From assembly GCF_021462265.1 (NCBI RefSeq), contig NZ_JAJONF010000002.1:124001-188000 (forward strand): a stretch of 64,000 nucleotides of DNA. The letters are read 5' to 3'. Shown here one piece after another: positions 8,745-17,418 of the stretch. Every line of letters starts with the position of its first letter. The first letter of the stretch is position 1. Made by a program: the position numbers and the translations under genes. Below the pieces are notes generated by a model, which saw only the letters and a list, made by a program, of their open reading frames with translations, was not told where the DNA came from and searched no databases. Origin of the DNA: Streptomyces shenzhenensis (GTDB lineage Bacteria > Actinomycetota > Actinomycetes > Streptomycetales > Streptomycetaceae).

Positions 8745-8890
8745 CCGCCCGGACGCGGACGGGGCCTTGCTGCTCGGCTTGTGCACGAAGGTGTTCCCGC
8801 AGGCGATCGCCATGGGGAACATCCACATGCCGATCACCTGCCATGGCCACCCGCGTGGTGACCTGTCCGGTCGCGGGGTCGGTCACGGGG
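8745..8890 (-). pseudogene. Remnant of methylmalonate-semialdehyde dehydrogenase (mmsA)
   Basis: Two pieces of an MmsA/aldehyde dehydrogenase are visible on the minus strand. One, around 8840-8885, reads VTDPATGQVTTRVAMA, the usual N-terminal motif. The other, around 8765-8837, reads VIGMWMFPMAIACGNTFVHK in another frame, normally more than 100 residues further into the protein. The intervening segment is deleted, the frames differ and no downstream catalytic cysteine region remains. It sits in the gap between the NmrA-like and membrane-protein genes. Confidence 0.6.
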
Positions 8891-8943
8891 CGAGGAAGAC
8901 GGCGCCGGGCCGCGTTCTCAGCCAGGGGCACGTGTCACTGCGG

Positions 8944-10383
8944 CTACGCCGGGGGACCGAGGAGCTGAGCCGCCGCGCGAGTCGTCCCGTCGCGCCGGTC
9001 GTGCAGGGTGAAGTCGGCCCGGACCGCCACACCGGACTGCAGGAGCTTCTGGTGCACCAGTGGGTTGCGGCCGGGGTACGAGACCACCACATTGACGTAT
9101 CCCTCGGGCAGACCGGTCACGGCGTACTCGCCCCGCGCGTTCGTCGCGGTTCGCACGACCTGACGGCCGCTGGTGTCCATGACGGTCACTGCGGCATGGC
9201 GGACGGCCTGCTGTTCGCCGTCGTGGACGGTGCCCTCCAGCATCGGCAGCAGCTCGCCGAAGTGATGGGGGCGGACCGGAAGTGCCGTGGGCACGGGCGC
9301 CTCCACGGAGGGGTCCTCCACCGGCGGTTCCGGAATGTCCTCCTGTTCGTCCTCGCCTCCCTGTCGTGCGGCCGTGCGATGGTGCCGCCACGCGTCGAGA
9401 GCCAGCAGGGTCATACCTGACGTGATCCATGCGCACAGCACGAGGACCGGCCGGAGCACGCCCGCATTGTCGAAGTACAGAACCCCCCTCAGGCCGTCGA
9501 CCGCGTTGCCGAGGGGCATGACGGCGTGCAGGCCCTGGAAGAACCGCGGCAGCAGCTGGACGGGGACCAGGCCGCTGGAGGGAACGCTCAGCACGATGTA
9601 CAGTCCCAGGCCCGCGAGCGGGAAGAAGTGTCTGACGAAAGGCGCCATGCCGAGGGAGAACGTGCCCACCGCCGTGGTGAGCAAGAAGGCGATCGCCAGG
9701 GCGGCGGGGGAGTTGGGCAGGTAGCCCAGCCCCACGCCGACGAAGAAGCCCACGGCGCTGAAGACAGCGGCGAAGCACGCGACCGTCAGCAGTTTCTTGC
9801 GCCGGTTGAGGGTCACCGCCCGCAGCAGGGACGTCGCGAGGATGTAGCCGGGTATGTTCCAGGCGATCGCGAAATACACCGGGGTCGTGCCGAGTCCGTC
9901 CTTGCTCACGGTGGGCGCCACGTCCGTGATCGTCAGCTTCTGGTGGTTGTGCGCCGCAAGCTGGGTGAAGCCCTTGGCCAGGGCCTGCTCGAGGCTCACT
10001 CCGTTGGCCCCGGCCACGTAGAGCACGGCGTGTTTGCCCTGCGCGGCGAAGCCGGCCACGGCGTCCCGGTCCAGTACCGCCCGGCGGGCTTCCCGGGCGT
10101 CTGTCACGGCGGTGACGTCGAACCCGCCGGGATGCTGCCGCTGCAGAGCGGTGTCGACCTTGCCCGCCACCGGGGCACCGGCGATCACGAGCTTCGCGTG
10201 GTCGGGCTGAGGCTGGTGGAAGGCCATGGGGAAGCAGAACAGCAGGCCGAGGAAGAGCAGGGCCGGGATCGTCAGGGTCTCGGCCAGGACTTTGGCCAAG
10301 GTGACGCCGGGGGGACGCTCGGTCCGACGGCCGCCTCTTCGGTGCCGGTGGTCCTGTACCACCCGCGGTCCAACCAGTTTCAC
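8944..10383 (-). CDS. ABC-2-like membrane protein with C-terminal carboxypeptidase-regulatory-like domain
   Basis: The 479-residue protein has a hydrophobic segment near the N-terminus, then a ~110-residue soluble loop, then five more hydrophobic segments, resembling the YhgE/Pip or DUF3533 ABC-2-like permease layout. After the membrane part comes an acidic proline-rich linker and a C-terminal beta-sandwich like a carboxypeptidase regulatory domain (LEGTVHDGEQQ, then NARGEYAVTGLPEGYVNVVV). Six predicted segments would put this domain in the cytoplasm, which is unusual. The start GTG at 10383 has GGGAGGAG 4 bp upstream; the longer frame to 10452 lacks one. No ATPase gene is adjacent. It diverges from a TetR gene, suggesting TetR-controlled export of a small molecule; the substrate is unknown. 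Confidence 0.65.
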   Translation of the reverse strand: MKLVGPRVVQDHRHRRGGRRTERPPGVTLAKVLAETLTIPALLFLGLLFCFPMAFHQPQPDHAKLVIAGAPVAGKVDTALQRQHPGGFDVTAVTDAREARRAVLDRDAVAGFAAQGKHAVLYVAGANGVSLEQALAKGFTQLAAHNHQKLTITDVAPTVSKDGLGTTPVYFAIAWNIPGYILATSLLRAVTLNRRKKLLTVACFAAVFSAVGFFVGVGLGYLPNSPAALAIAFLLTTAVGTFSLGMAPFVRHFFPLAGLGLYIVLSVPSSGLVPVQLLPRFFQGLHAVMPLGNAVDGLRGVLYFDNAGVLRPVLVLCAWITSGMTLLALDAWRHHRTAARQGGEDEQEDIPEPPVEDPSVEAPVPTALPVRPHHFGELLPMLEGTVHDGEQQAVRHAAVTVMDTSGRQVVRTATNARGEYAVTGLPEGYVNVVVSYPGRNPLVHQKLLQSGVAVRADFTLHDRRDGTTRAAAQLLGPPA

Positions 10384-10437
10384 GGCGCTCCTCCCGGCCG
10401 CCCGCGCCCGACCGTCGCCATGGCGCCGTTCCATAAA

Positions 10438-10490
10438 TGTACCGATCGGCACGTCTACGTCGGTGGACCATACGCGTATCGGTCGGTACA
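10438..10490. promoter_or_regulatory. Candidate TetR operator region between divergent genes
   Basis: TGTACCGA (10438-10445) is mirrored by TCGGTACA (10483-10490), and an internal CCGATCGG palindrome lies at 10442-10449. The pair sits between the membrane-protein and TetR genes, just upstream of the TetR start at 10500, so it most likely overlaps both promoters and mediates autorepression. Confidence 0.55.
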
Positions 10491-10499
10491 GTCAAAGCC

Positions 10500-11069
10500 G
10501 TGCCTCGCCCCGTGAATGCCGAAAAGCGCGCCGAGCTGCTGAAGCAGGTGGTGCACCACCTCCAGCACCACGGCGTCGCGCAGATGTCGTTGAGTCCGCT
10601 CGCCGAGTCGATCGGCACCACCAAGCGCATGCTTCTCTACTACTTCGGCAGCCGCGAGAATCTGCTGGCCCAGGCGCTGGCCGTCAGCCGTCCCGACGCC
10701 CACGCGATGTTCGACGACGTCAGCGACACCGCGGGACTGCGTGAGGCTGCCCATGCCCTGTGGGAAGCGATGACCGTCGGGGAGCAGTCCGGGCCGATCC
10801 GCATGCTGCTGCAGCTGCTCAGCCTGGCCGCCACCGATCCCGAGCAGTACGGCGAGGCCGCGGCCGAGACCGTCGAGGTCATGGTCGGCCCCATCGCGGC
10901 GGCGTACGTCCGGCTGGGGCACTCGCCGCAGCAGGCGCAGGCAGGGGCCACGCTCCTCGTCTCCGGCCTGCGCGGTCTGTGCCAGGACCGCCTGGTGACC
11001 CATGACGTCGCCCGTACCGACGCGGCCGCTCGCCGCCTCATCGGGGGCGCGGTCGCGGCGGCCGACTGA
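10500..11069 (+). CDS. TetR-family transcriptional regulator
   Basis: This 189-residue protein has an N-terminal TetR helix-turn-helix (about residues 12-55; LSPLAESIGTTKRMLLYYFG, with the family-typical YYFGSRENLL) and a helical ligand-binding C-terminal domain. GTG 10500 was chosen because upstream codons run through the operator-like repeats; GTG 10512 is also possible. It is divergent from the ABC-2-like membrane protein, the standard arrangement for a local repressor of an efflux gene. The ligand cannot be inferred. Confidence 0.85.
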   Translation: MPRPVNAEKRAELLKQVVHHLQHHGVAQMSLSPLAESIGTTKRMLLYYFGSRENLLAQALAVSRPDAHAMFDDVSDTAGLREAAHALWEAMTVGEQSGPIRMLLQLLSLAATDPEQYGEAAAETVEVMVGPIAAAYVRLGHSPQQAQAGATLLVSGLRGLCQDRLVTHDVARTDAAARRLIGGAVAAAD

Positions 11070-11566
11070 ACTTGTGCCCCCGCCCGGGCGCAGGTGGCGG
11101 AGCTCACTCCGAAGGCGGCGTCCGGTCAGGGTTTCCGGCGCAGCGCCCCAAGGGCCGACCGGGCGGCCGGCCGTACTCGTCTTCGAGGGCGCCGACGTCG
11201 GGGTGACCGCCGACGGCATCGTCGCCACTCGGGTTCCGGCCCATGACGGCATTCGTGACGCCTTCGCTCGACGCCTTGTTCACCGCGGTTCACCGCGCGA
11301 AGGCCGTGGTCACCGCCGCCCACCGGCAGTCCGCCTCCGCCCGTCCGGGCCGGCACTACTTGAGCGGGCTCCTGCCGCAGCCGTACCGCTGCGGCAGGAG
11401 CTCCGGTCTCCACGTGCTCGGTTTGAGCCCGGGGGCACTCCTCAGTGGACCGACAAGCCGCTCATTGCCGGAGCAAGTCATCCCCCTGGTGGCTCCCGAC
11501 CCCGGGCGTCCATGGGGCCCGACAGGCCGATCCGGTATCAAGCCCGATCCCGGCGGCCGTGCCCCG
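11070..11566. other. Intergenic region between convergent genes
   Basis: About 500 bp separate the ends of the TetR and FAD-oxidase genes. Apart from the strong hairpin at 11368-11401 I recognise no gene; the short frames present have no ribosome-binding sites or family features. Confidence 0.5.
11368..11401. terminator. Strong bidirectional terminator hairpin
   Basis: GCTCCTGCCGCAGC (11368-11381) pairs perfectly over 14 bp with GCTGCGGCAGGAGC (11388-11401) around a 6-nt loop. It lies between two convergent genes, about 165 bp past the FAD oxidase end, fitting termination from both sides. There is no T-run. Confidence 0.65.
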
Positions 11567-12964
11567 TCAGCCGGGCAGGATGTTGTGGTTCACCCGGAAC
11601 ATGTTGGTGGGGTCGTAGGCCTTCTTCGTGGCAGCCAGGCGCAGGTAGCGCTCGGCGCCGTAGACCTCGCTCAGCCGCTCCGGGTCGGTGGCCTCCTCGA
11701 CGGAGAGGAAGTTGACCATCCTGCGCCCGTCCGCCCAGGGCTCCATCGCGTTCATGACCTCGTCGAGTCCGCCGCTCAGGAACCTGGCCTGGTCCGGGCC
11801 GCCCACGCCGAAACCGAAGAGGACGAAAGGAAGCCCTCGGCTGGAGACGGCGTTGGGTACCGCGGGCTCGCGGTCGAGTGCGCCGCCGAGCGTGCGGATC
11901 TCGACGCTCACCAGCGGGGAGTCCGAGTCGGGACCCAGTAGTTCGATCAGCTTGTCCGCGGCCTCGGCGGGAAACGCCCGCAGCATCGTCGTGCGGTCGA
12001 AATAGGGCATCGGCTTCGGCGGGTCCATGTGGATGGCACCCATGGCGGTGTACGGCATCTCGCCCACGGTGTCGATGAGCGCCGGGGCGGCCGCGCGCAG
12101 GGATGCGATCAACCGCTCGCCCTCGGCCGCCGGACCGAGGTGGGCGATCCGCACGTGCACCACGAACGCCCCTCGCAGCGGCTCCGGCAACTCGGGCAGC
12201 CGTTGCACGGCCAGCGAGGAGGACATCTCCTCGGGCATCTCCGACTGCCAGGTGCGCCAGGCGCGCAGCACATCGGCGAGGTGCTCGCCGGGGAAGTAGA
12301 TGCCGCCGCCGTAGAAGTGGGTCAAGGGGAACAGGTCGAACTCCAGCGCGGTGACGACGCCGAAATTGCCCTTGCCTCCGAGCAGGGACCAGAAGAGTTC
12401 GGGATCGCTGTCCGCCGTGACATGCCGCAACTCGCCGTCAGCGGTCACCACGTCCAGCGAGCGGACATGATCCGCCGCGTATCCCCGGCTCCGGCCGAAG
12501 ACCGGACTGAGTCCACCCCCGAGGGTGTAGCCGGCCACGCCCACCAGCGGAGCCGAGCCGCTCACCGGGGCGAGCCCGACGGCGGCGGCCTCGTCGATCA
12601 CCTCCTGCCAGATCGCGCCGGCCCCGACGCGTGCGCGCCGTCCGGCGGCGTCTATGACGATGCCCTTCATACGACGGGTGCTGATCAGAATCCCGCCCCG
12701 GGCGGGGCTGACCTGCTGGTGGCCTGTGGTCTTCACCGCCACGGGCCGGCCCTGGCGCGCGGCGAAACCGACCGCCGCCTGTATGTCGGCGGCGCCGGCG
12801 GCACCGACTACCAGAGCCGGTTCCACCGGAACGTTCAGGTTGTAGATCCGGCATTCGGCCTCGTAGCCCTCGTCGCCGGGCAGCAGAACCGGGCCGCTCA
12901 CCCGTGACGTCAGTTCCTCTGCCTCCGTGGGCGACACTCGTGCGAACGCATCGTCAAAAGTCAT
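11567..12964 (-). CDS. FAD-linked oxidoreductase (berberine-bridge-enzyme-like)
   Basis: The 465-residue protein has the PCMH-type FAD domain (about residues 40-215) followed by a substrate domain and the C-terminal BBE segment (AYDPTNMFRVNHNI). KTTGHQQ carries His82 at the position that binds FAD covalently. The second attachment cysteine seen in bicovalent members is absent: the loop reads GVAGYTLGGG. So single attachment is likely. Such oxidases act on sugars or secondary metabolites using O2. The start at 12964 has GAGGG upstream. It is monocistronic, and a degenerate copy of the WTAGATT-type site lies at 13087-13108, about 120 bp upstream. The substrate is unknown. Confidence 0.8.
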   Translation of the reverse strand: MTFDDAFARVSPTEAEELTSRVSGPVLLPGDEGYEAECRIYNLNVPVEPALVVGAAGAADIQAAVGFAARQGRPVAVKTTGHQQVSPARGGILISTRRMKGIVIDAAGRRARVGAGAIWQEVIDEAAAVGLAPVSGSAPLVGVAGYTLGGGLSPVFGRSRGYAADHVRSLDVVTADGELRHVTADSDPELFWSLLGGKGNFGVVTALEFDLFPLTHFYGGGIYFPGEHLADVLRAWRTWQSEMPEEMSSSLAVQRLPELPEPLRGAFVVHVRIAHLGPAAEGERLIASLRAAAPALIDTVGEMPYTAMGAIHMDPPKPMPYFDRTTMLRAFPAEAADKLIELLGPDSDSPLVSVEIRTLGGALDREPAVPNAVSSRGLPFVLFGFGVGGPDQARFLSGGLDEVMNAMEPWADGRRMVNFLSVEEATDPERLSEVYGAERYLRLAATKKAYDPTNMFRVNHNILPG

Positions 12965-13086
12965 GTGAGGTCCCTCAGGAGATGGTGCCGGAACGAATGG
13001 ACGTGAGTCCGCTGCATCCAGCGCCTGTGAATGTTTCCGCATAGGTGGCGGCGGCCACATACGGTGCGGCCCGGCCGACCCCCGGA

Positions 13087-13108
13087 GTGTATTACAGCAA
13101 TAATCTAA
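13087..13108. promoter_or_regulatory. Degenerate copy of the WTAGATT operator, in an AT-rich promoter region
   Basis: Read on the minus strand this begins TTAGATTAT, identical to the conserved half of the sites at 18511-18532 and 18978-18999; the other arm (TACAC) is poor. It is an AT-rich patch in otherwise GC-rich DNA, upstream of the FAD oxidase. The remainder of the 343-bp gap (12965-13307) shows nothing else recognisable. Confidence 0.35.
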
Positions 13109-13307
13109 GTGGTCGGCGGTGACCCGGCCCCGGGTAGGTGAATGTCTCCGTCACCGCGCCGAGCACGCAGGATCGGCCGCGGTGACCACCTCTTCGCTCT
13201 GCGCCGCTGCCCTCCGGCATTCAGGATCCGTCAGGCGCGCCCGCGCCGAAGACGCACGTCGACCCGGAGGGGCACCTCCTCTGAGGCGACGTACGGTGTG
13301 TCTCCTC

Positions 13308-14864
13308 CTATGTTTCGTGTTGCGAGGTGTGTTCGGCCCAGATGGTCTTGCCCTCGGGGTGGTGGCGAGTGCCCCAGCGGCAGGTGAGTTGCGCGACGAT
13401 GAAGAGCCCGCGGCCGCCTTCGTCGAGGGTGCGGGCGCGGCGTAGGTGAGGAGTGGTGGTGCTGCCGTCGGTGACCTCGCAGGTGAGACGGGTGTCGCAG
13501 CGGATCAGGCGGAGATGCAGCGGTGGCTGGGCGTGGCGGATGGCGTTGGTGACCAGCTCGCTCACGATCAGGACGGTGGTGGGGGTCGCGTCGTCCAGGC
13601 CCCAGTCCGTCAGCTGGGCGGTGACATGTTTGCGCGCGGCGGAGACGGCCGCTGGATCGGCGGTGAGGTCCCACGTGGCCACGGTGGTGGTGTCGAGTGT
13701 GCGGGTTCGTGCGGCGAGCACACGCAGTTGACGGGGGCCACCCTCTGCCGCAAGGGCCTGCAGGGCGGTATGGCAGGTGGCTGCGAGCGAGGACTGTGGT
13801 TCGATGCGTCGTCCGGGCACGGTGGATCCATCGGTCCTGGACCCGGAACCGGTTGGCTTCGCGGAGTGCGTGTGCAGCAGGAGCACGCTGCCTTTGCCGA
13901 GCCGGATCTCCGCGGTCGCGACATGCGTCCGCGCGCGTCCGAGCGGTGTCCCGGAGGGAAGGTCGACGGCGATGGGTGAACCTTCGGAGCTGATGACGAC
14001 GGGGGCGGGGTGGCCGGCGGAGGCGAAGGTGCAGTCTGCCGTGATGGGGTCGTAGATGGCGTACAGGCAGCTTGCCGTGACGTCGTGGCCGGCCTCGTCC
14101 GGTCGGAGCCGGTGGAGGACGTCCTGGAGGTGGGTCAGTGTCTCGTCCGGTTGCATGTCGATGTCCGCCAGGGTTCGTACCGCGGCGCGGAGTTCGGGCA
14201 CCAGGGCGGGGGCCGGTTCCCCGTGCTCGGTCACGCTGCCGGCCACCAGCGCCACCCGGGCTCCGGGCAGTGGGATGGCGTCAAGCCAATGGGCCTGCGG
14301 ACTTCCGTCATCGGCCCGGTCGTACGCGAGTTCCACCGCCGCCAGTTGCGGGAGGTGCCCGGTCGGGGGTCCCCCGGCAAGCAGGGACGCGCAAAGATTG
14401 CCGGCGTCCTGGCGTGGTGCAGGAGCGATGCGGCCCTTCTCCTCACCGCCCGGGGGAGGCGCGGCGAAGGCGCACCTGGCCTGATGGCGGATCCGGACTC
14501 GGCAGATGAACAGGCTCACGACCAGAGACAGCAAGGCCGCGGTGACGACAACCGTCCGGCCGCCCTCCGACACACCCCGGATCGTGAAACCGTAGATGGC
14601 CACGCTGGTCGCCAGCGTGCAGGCTCCGACGATCAGGGTGTGCCTGATGGGCAGCAGCGCTGCCGCTATCAGGGGTGCCAGGACCGAGTAGTCCGACCAG
14701 CGGACCAAGCCCACTGCAGAGGCGTTCAGTTGCAGTGCGCAGGCCGCAGAGAGATAGACGGCGAGCAGTGTACTCGGATGCCGGAGCAGGAGGAGTCTGG
14801 GCGTGGCCATCCTCGTCACCGTCGCTTTTGATGTCGTGCGCAGAGCCCGTGAGATGGTGCGCAT
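13308..14864 (-). CDS. Membrane protein with degenerate SpoIIE phosphatase domain fused to an anti-sigma-factor kinase (HATPase) domain
   Basis: The 518-residue product has about four hydrophobic segments in the first 125 residues, a SpoIIE/PP2C-like domain (about 150-380), then a SpoIIAB/RsbW-type ATPase domain (about 395-515) with N-box ELVTNAIRHA and G-box DEGGRGLFIV. The SpoIIE part keeps the fold signature (CLYAIYDPITADCTFASAGH) but has lost metal-binding acidic motifs: the family GDV is GSV, TDGL reads THSA, and the terminal DD motif is absent. It is therefore probably a pseudophosphatase that senses or scaffolds, while the kinase half is active. The start at 14864 is the best of several; it has no clear ribosome-binding site and may be translationally coupled to the gene ending at 14927. 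Confidence 0.75.
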   Translation of the reverse strand: MRTISRALRTTSKATVTRMATPRLLLLRHPSTLLAVYLSAACALQLNASAVGLVRWSDYSVLAPLIAAALLPIRHTLIVGACTLATSVAIYGFTIRGVSEGGRTVVVTAALLSLVVSLFICRVRIRHQARCAFAAPPPGGEEKGRIAPAPRQDAGNLCASLLAGGPPTGHLPQLAAVELAYDRADDGSPQAHWLDAIPLPGARVALVAGSVTEHGEPAPALVPELRAAVRTLADIDMQPDETLTHLQDVLHRLRPDEAGHDVTASCLYAIYDPITADCTFASAGHPAPVVISSEGSPIAVDLPSGTPLGRARTHVATAEIRLGKGSVLLLHTHSAKPTGSGSRTDGSTVPGRRIEPQSSLAATCHTALQALAAEGGPRQLRVLAARTRTLDTTTVATWDLTADPAAVSAARKHVTAQLTDWGLDDATPTTVLIVSELVTNAIRHAQPPLHLRLIRCDTRLTCEVTDGSTTTPHLRRARTLDEGGRGLFIVAQLTCRWGTRHHPEGKTIWAEHTSQHET

Positions 14865-14926
14865 GGCGTGCGGCGCATGGTTCGGAGTTGTCTGCGCGGG
14901 CGTGCGGGACTTCGGACTGTGGAAGT

Positions 14927-16192
14927 TCACGGTGGCGCCTGTTCGGAGTGGGCGGGGTGCGTTGGGTGATGGACAGCGACAAGGGCCAGGTCGTCCTGGA
15001 GGTTCTTGCCCGCATGCCGGTCCACGTCGACGCTGATGTGCTGTACCAGGCGGCTGGGGCAGTCCCACGTCCATGTCTCGGCACGTTCGAGGACGGGGAA
15101 GAAGCGACCTGCGGAGTCGCGGGCCTCTGCCAGGCCATCGGTATACAGGAGCAGGGTGTCTCCGGGACCGAAGGCGACGGTGTCGAGGCGGAAGGCGTGG
15201 GGAGTGTCTGCTGAGAGCCCCAGCGGCGGGGCGGGTTGGGTGACGGGCAGCAGGGTGAGCCGGCTGCCCTGGTGCAGCAGAGGCGGCGGGTGCCCGCAGC
15301 TGACCACTCTGGCGATTTCTTCGTCGTCGGGGAGTTCGATCAGCAGGGCGGTGATGAACCGCTCGCTGCTGTCAGGGGCGATACGGGTCAGCTCACTCAG
15401 GTGCCTGCGAACGCTGCGTTCCAGGGAGGCCGCGAGTTCCGGGAGCGTGCGGTACTGCTGGGCTGACTCGCGGAAAGCGCCTAGGACGGCGGAGGCGTCG
15501 TCGATGGCCGGGAGGCCCTTTCCGCGGACGTCTCCGATGAGGATGCGTGTGGTGTGCGCGGTGCGGGCGGCTGCGTACAGATCGCCGCCCACCAGAGCGT
15601 GTGCCGCCGCGGCGCGGTACATCGATGCGACGTGGAGGGGGCCCAGCTCCGCCGGGATCGGCCGGAGCAGCACCCGTTGGGCTGCTTCGGAGACGGCCCG
15701 TACCTGGGCCAGTTCACGCAGGTCGCGGTCGTGCACGGTCCGGGAGGCGATGACGAACGCGGAGACGATGAGGACTGCTCCGATGTGAATGGGCAGCAGT
15801 GGTGAGTGGAGCAGGCCGTCGTGGCGGTCCACGAGGAGCACTGCCGCGGCTGCCAGGAGCGCGACGACGCTCGTGAAGCGTGTTCGTGCGAACGTGCCCG
15901 TGCACGTGGGGGCTGCCACGAGCAGTGGGGACAGATGAACCGCGAGCGGGGCGAGCGACGCACCGGAGGTGATGGCCGCGATCAGTAGCAGCGGAGGGAC
16001 CACGTGGCCGCGCAAGCCCAGGGGTCCGGTGCCGCGGCCACGAGCCTTCGGCCGCTCGGGGACTTCGGGGCCCGGGAGCGAGCGGGCTCCGTCATCGGTC
16101 GCGCGCCGGGTGCCGGGGGTGCGCGGGAAGAGGCGCATCACGAGGCCGGGGTGCGACCGGATTCTTCCGGCAGGGCTGCGTCGTATCAACAT
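14927..16192 (-). CDS. Membrane-anchored SpoIIE/PP2C-type serine phosphatase
   Basis: This 421-residue protein has an N-terminal membrane region (several hydrophobic segments, about residues 50-135) and a C-terminal SpoIIE domain with the acidic metal-binding motifs intact: VGGDLYAA, LIGDVRGKGLPA, LLLYTDGLAEAR and LQDDLALVAVH. Such enzymes dephosphorylate anti-sigma-factor antagonists (STAS proteins). It lies 62 bp upstream of the kinase fusion on the same strand, so the pair probably forms one partner-switching module with an unlinked sigma factor. ATG 16192 is used; a GTG at 16228 would extend it into a tandem direct repeat and has no ribosome-binding site. Confidence 0.8.
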   Translation of the reverse strand: MLIRRSPAGRIRSHPGLVMRLFPRTPGTRRATDDGARSLPGPEVPERPKARGRGTGPLGLRGHVVPPLLLIAAITSGASLAPLAVHLSPLLVAAPTCTGTFARTRFTSVVALLAAAAVLLVDRHDGLLHSPLLPIHIGAVLIVSAFVIASRTVHDRDLRELAQVRAVSEAAQRVLLRPIPAELGPLHVASMYRAAAAHALVGGDLYAAARTAHTTRILIGDVRGKGLPAIDDASAVLGAFRESAQQYRTLPELAASLERSVRRHLSELTRIAPDSSERFITALLIELPDDEEIARVVSCGHPPPLLHQGSRLTLLPVTQPAPPLGLSADTPHAFRLDTVAFGPGDTLLLYTDGLAEARDSAGRFFPVLERAETWTWDCPSRLVQHISVDVDRHAGKNLQDDLALVAVHHPTHPAHSEQAPP

Positions 16193-16209
16193 GGCGGCTT
16201 TCGTGCCAT

Positions 16210-16241
16210 CACGGTGACGAAGGGTCACGGTGACGAAGGGT
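16210..16241. repeat. Tandem 16-bp direct repeat
   Basis: CACGGTGACGAAGGGT occurs twice head to tail (16210-16225, 16226-16241), just upstream of the phosphatase gene start. It could be a paired regulator site or a simple duplication. Confidence 0.6.
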
Positions 16242-16329
16242 GGGGTTGCGACCCGCCGGGTTCGCCGGCGGGTCGTCTCCGGCGAGCGGTCCTCTTGGCG
16301 GGGCGGCGTTCAGACCGGTGATGGTCCGG

Positions 16330-16823
16330 TCAGGGGGCGGTCCGCACAGTGGCCACCTCAGCGCATCGGCGGGTCACTGCGGTTCGCGGTGCGCGCGAGG
16401 GGGCGACTGGTGTGTCCCACGGAGGCAGACGGGCCAGGAGAGGGCCCACGCCGGTGCGGTGAGGTCTTCGGTATCTGCGCGGCTCTGTTTGCGTCACAGT
16501 TCCGCCGTCCTTCACTTGGTCCGGTCCGCGAAGGGTCGGCAGCGAGGACGTGGCTGCTGTCACAGGCTCCGAGGCCGCGTCGGCTGCGGCTTCCCACCGG
16601 ATCACGCGCAGGTCGACGCTGCAGAAGGGGCCGTCATGCCGCAGCAAGTTCTGGTCGACCAGTGGGGGCAGCATGTCCACCACGGTCGATGACGGCAGGT
16701 CGGCCATGCGGACGATGTCGGATGCGTGCAGGTACGGCGTTTCCACCGAGAAGCAGTCCAGTGTGTGTGACCCTCCCGGGAGTACCTGCCCGGTGGCGTA
16801 GTCGGCGGTCCGGATCTCGTCAT
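16330..16823 (-). pseudogene. Frameshifted winged-helix (IclR/MarR-like) regulator remnant
   Basis: An ATG at 16823 has a perfect AGGAGG 5 bp upstream, but the frame with coding character (G/C-rich third positions, ending at 16330) is a different one and has no start nearby. That frame reads HASDIVRMADLPSSTVVDML followed by PPLVDQNLLRHDG, the pattern of an IclR- or MarR-type winged helix. The mismatch between start and coding frame implies an early indel. The last ~50 codons look unstructured. Site 17195-17216 could be its former operator. An unusual start or a sequencing error are alternatives. Confidence 0.35.
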
Positions 16824-17194
16824 GGGTGCCTCCTGTGCGGTTCCTCTCTGGGCATGTCGCGGGTCTCGCCTGACCGGTCCCGGAGGGCGGTATCGCCGTC
16901 GGAGGGGGTCTCGACCGGGGTCCTGGTGAGGGGACCGGCCGCACGGGCAGTGCTGCTCGGACGGGAACGGGAATCGGCGGCGGGCCGGCCGGATCGTCCC
17001 GCGGCTTCTCAGTGACAGTCGCCACTCGCCCTGAAGCACGAGGATCGGTGCCTGTCCGATGGCGCTCTCGCGGGTCCACTGCCCGACCGCACCGTCCAAC
17101 GGTGCACGACGTCACGGGCGATGTGCCGAGGGGCCCACTTCGGCTCTTGAGCAGATGGATGCCGACCCCGGTCGATCCGGGCGGCGACGCGATA

Positions 17195-17216
17195 TTAGAT
17201 TCTGCTCGCCATCTTA
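17195..17216. promoter_or_regulatory. Site A of a 22-bp operator family (TTAGA-N12-TCTTA)
   Basis: AT-rich pseudo-palindrome in a 595-bp gap upstream of the TetR gene. Its left arm TTAGATT matches the other members of the family. The gap (16824-17418) holds no gene I recognise. Confidence 0.55.
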
Positions 17217-17319
17217 CATGCGGGGCGTCGTTCATGCCCTCTGGGGCGTGGACGCGCGCGCATCCGCTGGTGCGACGGATCGGCGGCGAGTGCCGGCCGG
17301 CAGGGAGCTGCGGCAAGCT

Positions 17320-17341
17320 ATAGACGGCAGGCGTAATCTTA
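17320..17341. promoter_or_regulatory. Site B of the 22-bp operator family (ATAGA-N12-TCTTA)
   Basis: It lies 78 bp upstream of the TetR start. Read on the minus strand it begins TAAGATTA. Its position suits autoregulation of the TetR gene. Confidence 0.55.
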
Positions 17342-17418
17342 GAGTGGGTGTCGATCGGCTGGTCGTGGTGACGACTCCCGACGTGACAGTGGCTGGCCGG
17401 TATTACGGAGGGTGATAC

